This document shows, one piece after another, positions 54,042-63,501 of a stretch of DNA of 64,000 nucleotides. The stretch's first letter is position 1, and every line of letters starts with the position of its first letter. The notes beneath the pieces were generated by a model, which had not been told where the DNA came from, searched no databases, and was given only the letters and a program-made list of their open reading frames with translations. The DNA is from Nitrospira sp. CR1.1 (GTDB taxonomy: Bacteria; Nitrospirota; Nitrospiria; Nitrospirales; Nitrospiraceae). The stretch covers positions 31,500 to 95,499 of the forward strand of contig WIAF01000013.1 in the NCBI GenBank assembly GCA_014055465.1, given 5' to 3'. A program made the translations under genes and the position numbers.

Positions 54042-56416
54042 CGCACTCTCACCACTCCTGAGGCTTCGCCGGCTCCCTCCGGCACGTTTTGGCCGGGATG
54101 TTTGGCCATCTGCAGCCGCACCGGCGAGACCCCCGGGGACTTGGCGAGGAAGGTCAATCGTAACAGGCGGCCTTCTTCTTTGGTGGCAGTCGCCGATCGG
54201 TGCAGCCGCAGTTCGACAATGCCTTCTGTTACAGACGATGTTGCGGCCACCGGAGCTTTGCCGGCCTCGGTGCCTAAGACTTCACCAAGCGTCGCATCTC
54301 GAAACTCGAGAATCTTCGGGTCAAACTCCAATGTGAACGTTTCCGTGTCGAACCCGTGGGCCTGAGTGGCCACCACATCCACACGAATCTCTTTCTCCAT
54401 CTGAACCGTGGCGTCCGGAGGTTGAATGGACAACTGAAGCCGGGGCGAAGCGACGTCTGAACTCGTCGCGCTCGTGTGTGATGTCTTCGACCCGCTTTTC
54501 TCAATGGCCGTTCCGGGAACCGTCGGGACTGCGACCCGGGTCGAGATCGGCTTTGGTTGCATGGCAAATAATGGTGACGTGGAATACACGGATTCGGTTC
54601 CTGACCAAAACGCCTGCCCCTGCGGCCCTGGAATGCGCAGTGAATTGACGATGTGCGGAGTAATCGTCAGGATCACCTCCGTCGTCACCCGTTGGGTCTT
54701 GAAGGAACTCAGAAGATTTCCAAGAAATGGGATGTCGCCGATCCATGGAATGGTCACCCTGGTGCGACGATCCTCTTCTTGCAGCAAGCCGCCCAGGATG
54801 ATGGTTTCGCCATCGCGCACGTTCAACATGGTCTCCGCTGAGCGATTGCCGAATTTGAACTGCGTGATCGGCGGAGATTGCTGCAGCAGGACAGTATCTC
54901 CCAGGCGAATCACCTCGATCTTCATCTTTAAGGAAAGCTCGTTCGCGAGGTGAATGTTCGGCTCCACCGTCAGCTTCACACCGGTATCCCGGAATTCTAT
55001 CGACGTCACCGTCGAGGTGGTTGGCACCGCGCCGGTCGCGGCCTGCCCAGGCAGCACATTCGTGGTCGACAACAGAATCGGCTGTTTATCGCCGATGTTG
55101 ACTTCTGCCTTCTTATTATTCAGCACTCGCACTTTCGGCGCGGCGAGTGTTTTGGCATCTGTGATCTGCTTAAAGAAATCCAATTGCACATTCGTGGGGA
55201 CCTTGAACAGGTAACTGTCCTGACCTAAGCTGGCCAAATTGCGGTAGGTAAACTGCTGTGCAAGGTCGCCGGCGATCGCCCCTGTAAATCCGGGAGGAAC
55301 GAGCGCAGCCCCAATTTGCTTGGGGTACGAAAGCCCGTACTGCTGATCGACCGTCCGGTTCACCTCCAGCACTTCCACATCAAACAGGACTTCTGAATCT
55401 TCGCGATCGTTGGCCTGAATGATTTTTTCGGCCAACTCCACTTTTTCCGGTTGATCGCGAACGACGATCGTATTGAGCGCCTCATTGCCATGGATATGCT
55501 TCACATCCAGCATGGATTTCAGGAGCGCCACCATATCTTTCGCCTTCGCGGACGACAGATAGAATGTCCGGATCATGAGATCCTGATACTGTTCCTGCTT
55601 CTGCTTGGTGTTGGGACTGATGATGAAGAGCGTCGGGCCCGCCTTCTGCGCGAACAGGCTGTTACTGTTCAAGACCAGCGACAACGCCTCGTCGAAGGGT
55701 TTTTCTTCCAGCGATACGGTGATGGGATCGTTTCGCACATCCTTATCGAACACGAAATTGACGTGAGCCGCCTTCCCCAGCGCCTCTACCACTTCCTTCA
55801 GCCCGGCATTGCGAAACTGCAGCGTCACCGGCTGTTTTTGGCGATCATCCCGGTCGGCGGCATGCTGTTCAGCGGACAGACGGGCGACTCCTTCGAGTGC
55901 ATCCTTATAGGTGGGATCCAACTCCACGGCCCGCATATACCCCGTCATGGCCTCGGTCACACGTCCCAGCTGCGCCAGTCGTTCCGCTTCTCGATACCGG
56001 TCGCGCGATTCTTTGAATCGCAATGCCTCGGTCAAGCCAGCTTCGTGCTCCTTGCTCGTCGGCTCAATCGTCAAGGCGCGCTTGAACTCCTCGGCCGCCT
56101 GATCAAACTGACGATCCTTCAGCAATTGGCGGCCGCGTTCATCATGCGCCGCGGCGGCACGTTCTCTCGCGATGCGATACTTGTTCTGAAGCGACGGCTC
56201 GAACGGATCATCCTTGAGCGCCTGCCGGAACGCGACACTGGCCTCCTCCCAATTTCCTGCCGCGAGATGTTGATCCCCGCGTTTGACGTCGGGAGAAGTG
56301 AATGTGCCGCAGGCCGCGAGCGCCAGACACCATGCCCAACCGGCAACGGCCATAGCCAGCCGGCGAAGCCACTTACAGTCGATGTCGACGCGTGTAGAAC
56401 GGAAGGGTGACTGCAT
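54038..56416 (-). CDS. gspD: Secretin (GspD/PilQ/MshL family) with TPR and C-terminal cohesin domain
   Basis: 792 aa from ATG 56416; a TTG start at 56431 is also possible. The signal ends in a lipobox (LALAAC), so this secretin is itself a lipoprotein. TPR-like repeats span about 45-175 ('GDQHLAAGNWEEASVAFRQA'). A secretin N-domain follows (VTLQFRNAGLKEVVEALGKA), then the gate core with 'TLAAPKVRVLNNKKAEVNIG' and 'NVRDGETIILGGLLQEEDRR'. The last 140 residues form a cohesin-type beta sandwich (LEFDPKILEFRDATLGEVLG). The protein forms the outer-membrane channel. TPR plus cohesin is an unusual extension that may help self-piloting or substrate contact. Confidence 0.93.
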   Translation of the reverse strand: MQSPFRSTRVDIDCKWLRRLAMAVAGWAWCLALAACGTFTSPDVKRGDQHLAAGNWEEASVAFRQALKDDPFEPSLQNKYRIARERAAAAHDERGRQLLKDRQFDQAAEEFKRALTIEPTSKEHEAGLTEALRFKESRDRYREAERLAQLGRVTEAMTGYMRAVELDPTYKDALEGVARLSAEQHAADRDDRQKQPVTLQFRNAGLKEVVEALGKAAHVNFVFDKDVRNDPITVSLEEKPFDEALSLVLNSNSLFAQKAGPTLFIISPNTKQKQEQYQDLMIRTFYLSSAKAKDMVALLKSMLDVKHIHGNEALNTIVVRDQPEKVELAEKIIQANDREDSEVLFDVEVLEVNRTVDQQYGLSYPKQIGAALVPPGFTGAIAGDLAQQFTYRNLASLGQDSYLFKVPTNVQLDFFKQITDAKTLAAPKVRVLNNKKAEVNIGDKQPILLSTTNVLPGQAATGAVPTTSTVTSIEFRDTGVKLTVEPNIHLANELSLKMKIEVIRLGDTVLLQQSPPITQFKFGNRSAETMLNVRDGETIILGGLLQEEDRRTRVTIPWIGDIPFLGNLLSSFKTQRVTTEVILTITPHIVNSLRIPGPQGQAFWSGTESVYSTSPLFAMQPKPISTRVAVPTVPGTAIEKSGSKTSHTSATSSDVASPRLQLSIQPPDATVQMEKEIRVDVVATQAHGFDTETFTLEFDPKILEFRDATLGEVLGTEAGKAPVAATSSVTEGIVELRLHRSATATKEEGRLLRLTFLAKSPGVSPVRLQMAKHPGQNVPEGAGEASGVVRVR

Positions 56417-56504
56417 ACATCTGATCAACAAGGTTACAACCTCTTTGGTATACCAAACTGATACACACGCGACAATCAGTTTCTCGCTTTGGACGGTGCC
56501 GCCA

Positions 56505-56552
56505 TAAATCCTCGTCTCATACCTGTTTCGGCAGGTATGAGACGAGGATTTA
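56505..56552. terminator. Perfect 21-bp palindromic hairpin
   Basis: Arms at 56505-56525 and 56532-56552 are exact reverse complements over 21 bp with a 6-nt loop TTTCGG. The left arm begins TAAATCCTCGTC. It lies downstream of the nucleotide-sugar dehydrogenase gene and upstream of the secretin gene, both on the minus strand. The flanks have only short T runs, so it is not a classic rho-independent terminator, but such a stem would block transcription or protect an mRNA end. Confidence 0.7.
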
Positions 56553-56647
56553 GCTGTTGGGAGATTTGACCGGCAGAAAAGCTGGGAGACCGGCTACAGA
56601 TATTCGGCAAGAAGTGTGGAGCAGCCCTCCGGCCGGTTGGGAACAGC

Positions 56648-57943
56648 CTACAGTCGCCAATATTTCACGGACCCAGGCAAGGCATCCGGACTCAGGACGC
56701 TCTTGACGTCAACCACGACATTGTTGCGTTGCTTCCGCAACGGCTTGAGCAGCTCCGGCACGCTCATGCTTAAATATTCGCGATGGGCAACCGCCAGAAC
56801 AATGCAGTCGAGTTGCTTCAACTGGTCCCAGGAGGAGAGGCGAAGCCCATACTCTCCAACCGCCTCCTCAGGCTCTGCGAGCGGATCGTGCACGGCAACT
56901 TGAATCCCATACTCCTTCAACTCATTGATGATATCAGGGACTCGGCTGTTGCGAAGATCCGGAACATTTTCCTTGAACGTCAGTCCGAGCACGCCGACCC
57001 GTAAATCACTGACCGGTCGTTCGACCTGGCTCAAGAGCTTCATGGTTTGTTCGGCTACATACTTCCCCATGCTGTTGTTGATACGCCGACCCGCCAGGAT
57101 GACTTGGGGGTGATACCCTACTGATTCTGCTTTCGCGGTCAGATAATAGGGGTCTACACCTATACAATGTCCCCCGACCAGACCGGGACTGAACCTCAAA
57201 AAATTCCATTTCGTTCCGGCCGCCGCCAGCACATCTCTCGTATCAATGCTTAAGCGGTGAAAAATCAATGCCAGTTCGTTCATGAGGGCAATATTCAAAT
57301 CTCGTTGCGTGTTTTCAATCACCTTCGCCGCTTCCGCCACTTTGATGCTGGAGGCCCGGTGAATACCGGCCTTGACCACCAGGCCGTACGTCTGCGCGAC
57401 GATTTCCAAAGACTCCTCGTCCTGCGCAGAGACGACCTTGATAATGCGCTCCAGCGTATGTTCTTTGTCACCGGGATTGATGCGCTCCGGTGAATACCCA
57501 ATCTTAAAGTCGATGCCGCTCTTCATGCCGGAAGCTTTCTCGAGGATCGGCAGACAATCTTCCTCAGTCGCGCCGGGATACACCGTGGATTCATAGACGA
57601 CGATGGCCCCAGGAGAAAGATTCGCACCGATCAGTTCAGAAGCTTTCTTCAGCGCAGTCAGATCTGGCTGCAGCGCATCATTGATCGGAGTCGGCACTGC
57701 GACGATAATAAAATCAGCCGTCTTCAGGTCGCTCGGCTCGCACGTATAGCGAACCCGGCTGGATTTCAAGTCCTGCGGCGAGACCTCCCCCGTCCGATCC
57801 ACCCCTTTGCGCAATTCATCGATCTTCGCCTTATTGATGTCGAACCCAATCACCGATGCAGACTTACCGAATGCCACCGCAATCGGCAATCCGACATATC
57901 CCAATCCCACTACCGCAATCTGCCGCTGCATCTTCTTGGCCAT
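56648..57943 (-). CDS. Nucleotide-sugar 6-dehydrogenase, TviB/WbpO type
   Basis: A 431-aa UDP-sugar dehydrogenase. The Rossmann motif is 'IAVVGLGYVGLPIAVAFG'. 'YESTVYPGATEEDCLPILEK' and 'FKIGYSPERINPGDKEHTLE' mark the family. The catalytic Cys lies in 'GLVGGHCIGVDPYYLTAKAE'. The motif pattern 'SSIKVAEAAKVIENTQRDLN' is like the TviB/WbpO/WbpA group, which oxidises UDP-N-acetylhexosamines to uronic acids, more than UDP-glucose dehydrogenase. It would supply an acidic sugar for exopolysaccharide or capsule. GGGGAG lies before the ATG. It precedes the secretin gene but is separated from it by the large palindrome. Confidence 0.92.
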   Translation of the reverse strand: MAKKMQRQIAVVGLGYVGLPIAVAFGKSASVIGFDINKAKIDELRKGVDRTGEVSPQDLKSSRVRYTCEPSDLKTADFIIVAVPTPINDALQPDLTALKKASELIGANLSPGAIVVYESTVYPGATEEDCLPILEKASGMKSGIDFKIGYSPERINPGDKEHTLERIIKVVSAQDEESLEIVAQTYGLVVKAGIHRASSIKVAEAAKVIENTQRDLNIALMNELALIFHRLSIDTRDVLAAAGTKWNFLRFSPGLVGGHCIGVDPYYLTAKAESVGYHPQVILAGRRINNSMGKYVAEQTMKLLSQVERPVSDLRVGVLGLTFKENVPDLRNSRVPDIINELKEYGIQVAVHDPLAEPEEAVGEYGLRLSSWDQLKQLDCIVLAVAHREYLSMSVPELLKPLRKQRNNVVVDVKSVLSPDALPGSVKYWRL

Positions 57944-58551
57944 GTCACTCCCCTCGTCAGTCGCCGCGCCACTCGGTCAATGTTGAAAAAAGAATGGCAG
58001 AATATCGCCAATCCGTCAACGATTTCCCATGAGCATCTTTCTCTGATTTCTCCCGGTCCACTCGCGCAATACCGTCGCGATACCTTCTCATGCCAAGGAA
58101 AGAGGCCGGCACTCACATCAAAATAATCTCTTCTGATATAAACCCGCCGAGACAGTTTGGCGCCCCATGTTGCGCGTCAATAAAAGTGCGTACTCATGCT
58201 TCCTGACTCTGCCATGCGGCACATGGAACGATTTTGGCCGCCAATGACCTCTCGCGCACACACTAGGGCGGTGGTCGCTCGAAGCCTCGAATCGGATTGA
58301 CTCAGGTGAGCCACCGAAGAATCATGAAACCATTTGCAAGCTTATGGACGCTATTGTATGGTAGGAGCGTTTGGGCTTCTGCAGGCATTGATCTTGCTCA
58401 CCGTGACCAACGATCAGGCATTTCTTCAGGAAGGGAATTGGTTCCGTAAGCTCATCTACTCCTGCCGGATTGCCGCTGTAGTTCCGACAGACTGATTTGC
58501 ATGACCACATTAGCGACCACCACCATTCTCACTGCGAAGAAGAGGACAATC
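57944..58551. other. Intergenic region between divergent genes
   Basis: About 608 bp between the dehydrogenase (leftward) and the secreted ConA-like gene (rightward). Short open frames on either strand lack ribosome sites and protein-like content. No RNA gene or IS remnant was recognised. Promoters for both flanking genes should lie here. Confidence 0.5.
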
Positions 58552-59430
58552 ATGGACGGCAACGCAACACTTCACGCCTCCAAGAGGTTGGCTACTATTG
58601 TGGCCCTGCTGACCCTGACCTTCGGGCTTTCCACAACACAGACTCAGGCAGCCGGGGTTTGGACGAATGAACCGTCGGGGGCCAGCGTCGTAATGGACTG
58701 CCCGTTTAATAGCGTGAGTGGTTGTGGAATTCTTGACGCTTACTCATCGTCCGAGATAGCTTCCGATTCATCTGCCCCCATTTCGCCTGGGAATGTTGTG
58801 AAATCTACCATCTATGCCGGTAATTCCTCAGGTGGTATGCAGCTCAATTACCAGATGCCACAAATTTATAGTGAGATGTATGTCGGCCTTATCTGGCGCA
58901 CCAATCCAGAGTTTCAAGGACGCCCACAGGGGAACAAAACGTTCTTCATGCGCGGGCCTGGTAGTAATGGAGTTTTCCTCTTTAATAACGCAGTGCTGAA
59001 CAACGGTTCGGGGGCAATGATCTTCGGACACAATACAGGCGGGATTAATAATAACCATGCGTGTGCTTTTGCCCTGGGCGAAGCTTGCTACCCCAACGTC
59101 GGATCCGGCACGCTCACGGTCGGAGTATGGACCAAGCTGGAAGCGTACATTAAGAAAAGTACGACCGCCACATCCCGCGATGGCATCGTTCGTTGGTGGG
59201 TCAATGGAGTTCCAGCCGGGAACTACACCAATTTGAATTATGCACCAGCTGGCCTAAATGAATGGGCTTGGTCCGAAACCTGGGATGGTTATCTTAACCC
59301 CCTGCCGACCGTTAATTGGAGCCACTTTGTCGATCACCTTCATATATCCGTAGGTGGCGGAGGAGCCTCGACCGATCAACCTCCTGGACCTCCTGCCAAT
59401 CCGACAATTAGAAGCGTGACGACCCCATAA
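58552..59430 (+). CDS. Secreted ConA-like / polysaccharide-lyase-like protein
   Basis: 292 aa from ATG 58552 (AGAGGA about 6 nt upstream), with a signal peptide ending TTQTQAAG. The mature part is a beta-rich domain: 'MQLNYQMPQIYSEMYVGLIW', 'EFQGRPQGNKTFFMRGPGSN', 'TLTVGVWTKLEAYIKKSTTA', 'RWWVNGVPAGNYTNLNYAP'. This pattern (strand, G-N-K-T-F-F, G-x-W-x-x-x-E, W-x-N-G-V) is that of ConA-like jelly-roll lectins and lyase-like proteins. No catalytic residues can be assigned. A Gly/Pro tail ends it. It may bind the exopolysaccharide made by the cluster. Confidence 0.65.
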   Translation: MDGNATLHASKRLATIVALLTLTFGLSTTQTQAAGVWTNEPSGASVVMDCPFNSVSGCGILDAYSSSEIASDSSAPISPGNVVKSTIYAGNSSGGMQLNYQMPQIYSEMYVGLIWRTNPEFQGRPQGNKTFFMRGPGSNGVFLFNNAVLNNGSGAMIFGHNTGGINNNHACAFALGEACYPNVGSGTLTVGVWTKLEAYIKKSTTATSRDGIVRWWVNGVPAGNYTNLNYAPAGLNEWAWSETWDGYLNPLPTVNWSHFVDHLHISVGGGGASTDQPPGPPANPTIRSVTTP

Positions 59431-59477
59431 TCAACACTTGCTATCCACGTGGACTGGACTCGCTCCGATAGCTAAAG

Positions 59478-59510
59478 GGACCGCAATCTGATAAACATCG
59501 ATTGCGGTCC
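59478..59510 (+). terminator. Hairpin downstream of the ConA-like gene
   Basis: An 11-bp perfect stem: GGACCGCAATC at 59478-59488 pairs with GATTGCGGTCC at 59500-59510 around an 11-nt loop. It lies 48 bp after the stop codon. A poly-T tail is absent, so termination is likely but not certain. Confidence 0.6.
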
Positions 59511-59950
59511 GCTACAGAGCAATCCATCTGATTGCAACCGATAACCACAAGCTTTCCGCATCACCTGCTCGTGCCTTGAAACCGACCACTTCTTCGATGC
59601 CCTCAACATTGACGCGGAGGAGACATCCGTTACCACACCAGACGTATAGGTTTTGCCGAGTATAACAGGTGATCCGCTATCAATTACTGGTCGGAAGCGA
59701 AAATTTCGTGTACAGTCTGCCCCTCTAAATGTATTCTACTTTTGCCCCCTTACGCTGTGCATGCCTACCATGGCAGGAGCATCGATCTTAGCTATGGTGA
59801 TCCACCGGACGCACATAGCATGACCCTCGCAACACTCTGCATCGTTTCCCAACATTCACAACACACGTGGTCTCGAAGTGATGGGGGCGCTCTCTACTGT
59901 TTTTGCCTGAATTTCCTTGGTTTCATCCCATCCACAAACTCCGTTACCAC
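59511..59950. other. Intergenic region upstream of the SGNH gene
   Basis: About 440 bp with no gene that I can support. Open frames such as 59742-59954 have no ribosome site. The promoter for the acyltransferase gene set should be here. Confidence 0.5.
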
Positions 59951-61003
59951 ATGAATTTCTCTCTGCTGCGCGTACTCGTGTTGGGACTTTTCTACCTGGT
60001 GCTTATCGAAAGCGCCTTGGAGATCCGCGCCCATTTCCGCGGATTTGATACGATTGCTTTCGGCACTTTCCAGCGACAGGATATATCCGACACCACTGCG
60101 TCTCCCTCTCCTCAAAATCCAAAGGCCACCCCTGCCTCAGACGCACCCGACAAAAAAAAGGGGGAAACCCGCTACTGGATCGCATCATCCTCGCATGCTG
60201 AGGATATCTATCTGAGCCGGGAACTGGTTTTTCCCTCACGACTGGAGACATTGCTCAAGACCACAGGACAACCGGTCACAGTCATCAATGCCAGCCATGC
60301 CGGGATGGATATAGAAGCCAATCGGACAGAATTAGCGACACGTGGTGTGCTTGCTCAACCGGATGTCGTAATCCTGTATCAAATGTCGACCCAAATCACC
60401 AAACTCTCTAAACAGCTGCTGTCGGGAAAGCACCCCAGCCCCCCCAAGGAACAAGTATCAAACAATCCACCATCGCCCCCCCAAGCGAGCCGTATCGCAC
60501 AATGGTACGAAGCCACCTCCGTATACGCCCTCCTAAAAGGAAATGTCTCCAACAAGCTGACGGGACAGCGAGTCTTAGCTGATACCTTAGGGGACCGTGC
60601 AGACGAGGAGTTTGAACGACAGGTGAAAGAGTTTGTGAATACGGTGAGACAGGTGGGAGCGCAGCCTATTTTGTGCACATTCGCAACCAGTCACACCCGG
60701 AAAAGCCTGCCGAATGTTCCCCCTGAGGTTCCGGACCTGCTATTCCGGTACAACGTGTATCTGTCTCTTCCCGGCTGGTTCGATACGATCACACGCTTCA
60801 ATCATATTTTGAAGCGTGTAGCAAATGAGGAGCATGTCCTCGTGGTTGACATCGATGCTTCGGTATCGGGTCATCCAGAATATTTTCGAGATTTTGTCCA
60901 CTTCACTCCGGACGGACATCAGAAAGTTGCACAGACAATTTTTGCAGAACTTCACACCCAGACTCCCAAACAGCTTGCCGGCGGGATACTGAGCATCCAC
61001 TAG
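59951..61003 (+). CDS. SGNH/GDSL-like membrane-anchored protein of an O-acetylation cluster
   Basis: 350 aa from ATG 59951; a TTG at 59903 would add 16 residues before the membrane helix. An N-terminal anchor (LLRVLVLGLFYLVLIESALE) and a Pro/Lys-rich linker precede the catalytic-like domain. Block I is 'YWIASSSHAEDIYLSRELVF' with the likely Ser. Block V is 'RDFVHFTPDGHQKVAQTI' with the Asp and His of the SGNH triad. The block III Asn is not obvious (ILYQMST). Proteins of this type sit next to MBOAT acyltransferases (compare AlgX/AlgJ) and move acetyl groups to polysaccharide in the periplasm. The MBOAT gene follows after 9 bp. Confidence 0.75.
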   Translation: MNFSLLRVLVLGLFYLVLIESALEIRAHFRGFDTIAFGTFQRQDISDTTASPSPQNPKATPASDAPDKKKGETRYWIASSSHAEDIYLSRELVFPSRLETLLKTTGQPVTVINASHAGMDIEANRTELATRGVLAQPDVVILYQMSTQITKLSKQLLSGKHPSPPKEQVSNNPPSPPQASRIAQWYEATSVYALLKGNVSNKLTGQRVLADTLGDRADEEFERQVKEFVNTVRQVGAQPILCTFATSHTRKSLPNVPPEVPDLLFRYNVYLSLPGWFDTITRFNHILKRVANEEHVLVVDIDASVSGHPEYFRDFVHFTPDGHQKVAQTIFAELHTQTPKQLAGGILSIH

Positions 61004-61012
61004 AGAACGACC

Positions 61013-62413
61013 GTGAACTTTAATTCAATCGAGTTTGCAGCATTCTTTATCTGCGTGTTGATACTGTACACCCTCGTCTTTTACCGCGAGCGGTGGCGAG
61101 ATGTGTTATTGCTGGCCGCCAGCTATTTCTTTTACATGAGCTGGAACTGGAAATATGCGGGCTTGCTTGCATTCTCAACCATCGTCGACTACTCAGTAGG
61201 CTTGGTGCTCGCGCGTGAGCAGCGTCCGCGCGCCAGGCTTGGCATTCTGATCGTAAGCCTGACTTCTAACTTAGGCCTGCTCGGGCTATTCAAATACTAC
61301 AATTTTTTCATGGACGTCTCAGGGCCGGCGATGGCTCTCTTTGGGTGGGACATGTCTCTGTTTAGACATGAACTCCTATTGCCGGTCGGCATTTCCTTTT
61401 ATACGTTTCAAACAATGAGTTACACCATCGACATCTATCGCGGAGAACACGTCCTCGAGCGAAGTTTTCTAAAGTTTGCCGTCTTCGTCGCCTTTTTCCC
61501 CCAACTCATTGCTGGCCCCATTGTGCGAGCGAAGCAATTTCTCCCACAGCTACACCATCTTCCCAACGTCACCACCCAGCGGTTCCACGACGGACTATTT
61601 CTCGTCTTCAAGGGCCTTTCAAAAAAGGTGCTGATTGCCGATCTCCTCGCCACCCTCGCGGTCGACAACATCTTCACTCACCCCCTCACGTTCTCATCCT
61701 GGGATCTATTGATCGGCCTCTATGCGTACACGTTCCAGATTTATTACGATTTTTCAGGCTACAGTGATATAGCGATTGGACTCGCCAAGATGCTCGGCTA
61801 CGATCTACCCCAGAATTTTAACCGACCTTATTTGTCACAAAACGTTCGAGAGTTCTGGACTCGTTGGCATATCTCTCTTTCAACATGGTTGAGAGATTAC
61901 CTCTATATCTCCCTCGGCGGAAATCGAGCGGCGCCCTGGCGAGTGAAAATGAACTTGATGATCACGATGTTTTTGGGGGGCTTGTGGCATGGTGCCGCAC
62001 TTCATTTCATTTGTTGGGGCCTATACCATGGCTTCCTGCTTTCTATTGCCAGACAAGGAGCCAAGACCGGCAGCCCACAAACTGCTATACAAAGACTTTT
62101 ACGGCAAATCGGGTGCTTCCATTTGATCGCCTTCGGTTGGCTGCTGTTTCGAGTCCAGGACTTCAACAATTTCCTGGATTTTATTGAGGGATGGAGCCGG
62201 CTCACAGTGGGCACAAGACTAAGCGGCGTATTTTACATTGTATTGGGACTGGGTATAGTTCTTCACCTCTTACCGACACCGAGCTTGGAGAGATTTGCAC
62301 AGTGGTGGATCATGAGACCTGTGCCGGTTCAAGCTGTCACCTATGCCACCTTGCTGCTGATCTATGCGGGAATGACGCTCGAAGCGCCATCCTTTATCTA
62401 TTTTCAATTTTAG
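61013..62413 (+). CDS. MBOAT-family O-acyltransferase (AlgI-like)
   Basis: A 466-aa polytopic membrane protein that starts with GTG. Family segments include 'YFFYMSWNWKYAGLLAFSTI', 'LLPVGISFYTFQTMSYTIDI', 'FFPQLIAGPIVRAKQFLPQL' and 'YDFSGYSDIAIGLAKMLGYD'. 'FWTRWHISLSTWLRDYLYIS' and 'FLGGLWHGAALHFICWGLYH' carry the conserved active-site histidines. AlgI-type proteins pass acetyl groups from the cytoplasm across the inner membrane for polysaccharide O-acetylation. The SGNH gene just upstream would be its periplasmic partner. Confidence 0.93.
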   Translation: MNFNSIEFAAFFICVLILYTLVFYRERWRDVLLLAASYFFYMSWNWKYAGLLAFSTIVDYSVGLVLAREQRPRARLGILIVSLTSNLGLLGLFKYYNFFMDVSGPAMALFGWDMSLFRHELLLPVGISFYTFQTMSYTIDIYRGEHVLERSFLKFAVFVAFFPQLIAGPIVRAKQFLPQLHHLPNVTTQRFHDGLFLVFKGLSKKVLIADLLATLAVDNIFTHPLTFSSWDLLIGLYAYTFQIYYDFSGYSDIAIGLAKMLGYDLPQNFNRPYLSQNVREFWTRWHISLSTWLRDYLYISLGGNRAAPWRVKMNLMITMFLGGLWHGAALHFICWGLYHGFLLSIARQGAKTGSPQTAIQRLLRQIGCFHLIAFGWLLFRVQDFNNFLDFIEGWSRLTVGTRLSGVFYIVLGLGIVLHLLPTPSLERFAQWWIMRPVPVQAVTYATLLLIYAGMTLEAPSFIYFQF

Positions 62414-62469
62414 CGGACATAGGTGATAGGTCGTTAATAGCGACCTCGTCGGGATTCTCTAGGGAAGAT

Positions 62470-63501
62470 ATGCGAAATCGATCCGGCAACAGGATGGTTT
62501 ACCTGGATAGTTTTCGTGGTATGGCGATCGGTATGGTCGTCGCAACTCACGCCCTCGGATATTCCCAACTTACCCAAGAAAATGCTCAACTCCTTGGATT
62601 TCTCTCCCGCACTGTCGCTGTACCGGTGTTTTTTCTCGTCGATGGAATCCTATTCGCGTTAGGTCATCAATCCAGTGGCGCCCTCAACTACGGAACCTAT
62701 GTTCGCAAAAGTGCACGACGGTTACTGTTGCCTTGGATGGTATTTACCCTTGCTTATTGCATTCTACGCATGGGCTTTGAATATATGGACAACAGTTCGA
62801 CGCATATCGTGTACGGGCAGAATTGGCGTGACGTATTCTTAGCTGGCTACCTGTCTTCATTTTCATCCCAGATGTATTTTCTCTTATCTCTTTTTTTTAT
62901 CCGTACTGCGTCAAAGATCACTTATCGAGTGACCCATGCCAGCCCGGTTCATCAGATCGCAATAGTCGTAGTCTATATAATTCTCTTTCACACTCTCCCG
63001 CTCCAATCCTGGTTCTTTCCCGGACTCGACCCCATCTATCACGCACTTTGGGGAATGCAGTTTTATCTCGCCGGAGTGGCGGTCGTTCCGTGGATACCAG
63101 TGCTAAAGGCACCAGCCTCATGGTTGTCGGCTGTCGCTATTGCCGTAGGGCTCTTGCTCGCATCGTTCTTTGACGGAATGGCTGTTTTCAGTCAATTTCT
63201 TCTCTTGTTCGGATCCTATCTTTTTTTCTTTTCACGGCCTGATCAATTCCAACTTCTCTCCAGTCTCGGACGGAGATCTATGGGAATTTATCTTGTACAT
63301 ATTCCTCTCGTCATGAAAATATTCTCCTTGATTCTCGTTCGTCTGCTTTCCCCGTCCACCCCCTTATTCTTTATCTTCCTGACAACGGCAACCTTGTCCG
63401 CTTCCGCTCTCTTCACGAGTCTTCTCTTTCAACACCCTTATGGCCGGATACTGTTCGGAGAATCCCTCCGGCCTTCTCCGCCACCCGTTCCTGCATCATA
63501 A
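62470..63501 (+). CDS. Acyltransferase family 3 membrane protein
   Basis: A 343-aa protein with about ten membrane helices. The N-terminus 'MVYLDSFRGMAIGMVVATHA' carries the acyltransferase-3 signature (YLDxxRG and the catalytic-type His). 'VPVFFLVDGILFALG' also fits, as do 'SARRLLLPWMVF' and 'LGRRSMGIYLVHIPLVMKIF' near the end. ATG 62470 has AGGGAAG only 2 nt upstream; the open frame extends further upstream into the MBOAT gene without another good start. It is the third gene of the likely O-acylation operon, 56 bp after the MBOAT stop. Its acceptor is unknown. Confidence 0.85.
   Translation: MRNRSGNRMVYLDSFRGMAIGMVVATHALGYSQLTQENAQLLGFLSRTVAVPVFFLVDGILFALGHQSSGALNYGTYVRKSARRLLLPWMVFTLAYCILRMGFEYMDNSSTHIVYGQNWRDVFLAGYLSSFSSQMYFLLSLFFIRTASKITYRVTHASPVHQIAIVVVYIILFHTLPLQSWFFPGLDPIYHALWGMQFYLAGVAVVPWIPVLKAPASWLSAVAIAVGLLLASFFDGMAVFSQFLLLFGSYLFFFSRPDQFQLLSSLGRRSMGIYLVHIPLVMKIFSLILVRLLSPSTPLFFIFLTTATLSASALFTSLLFQHPYGRILFGESLRPSPPPVPAS

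Noticed and set aside
55451..56410. A 319-aa plus-strand open frame inside the secretin gene
   Set aside because: Antisense to the secretin; no start signal or protein-like features.
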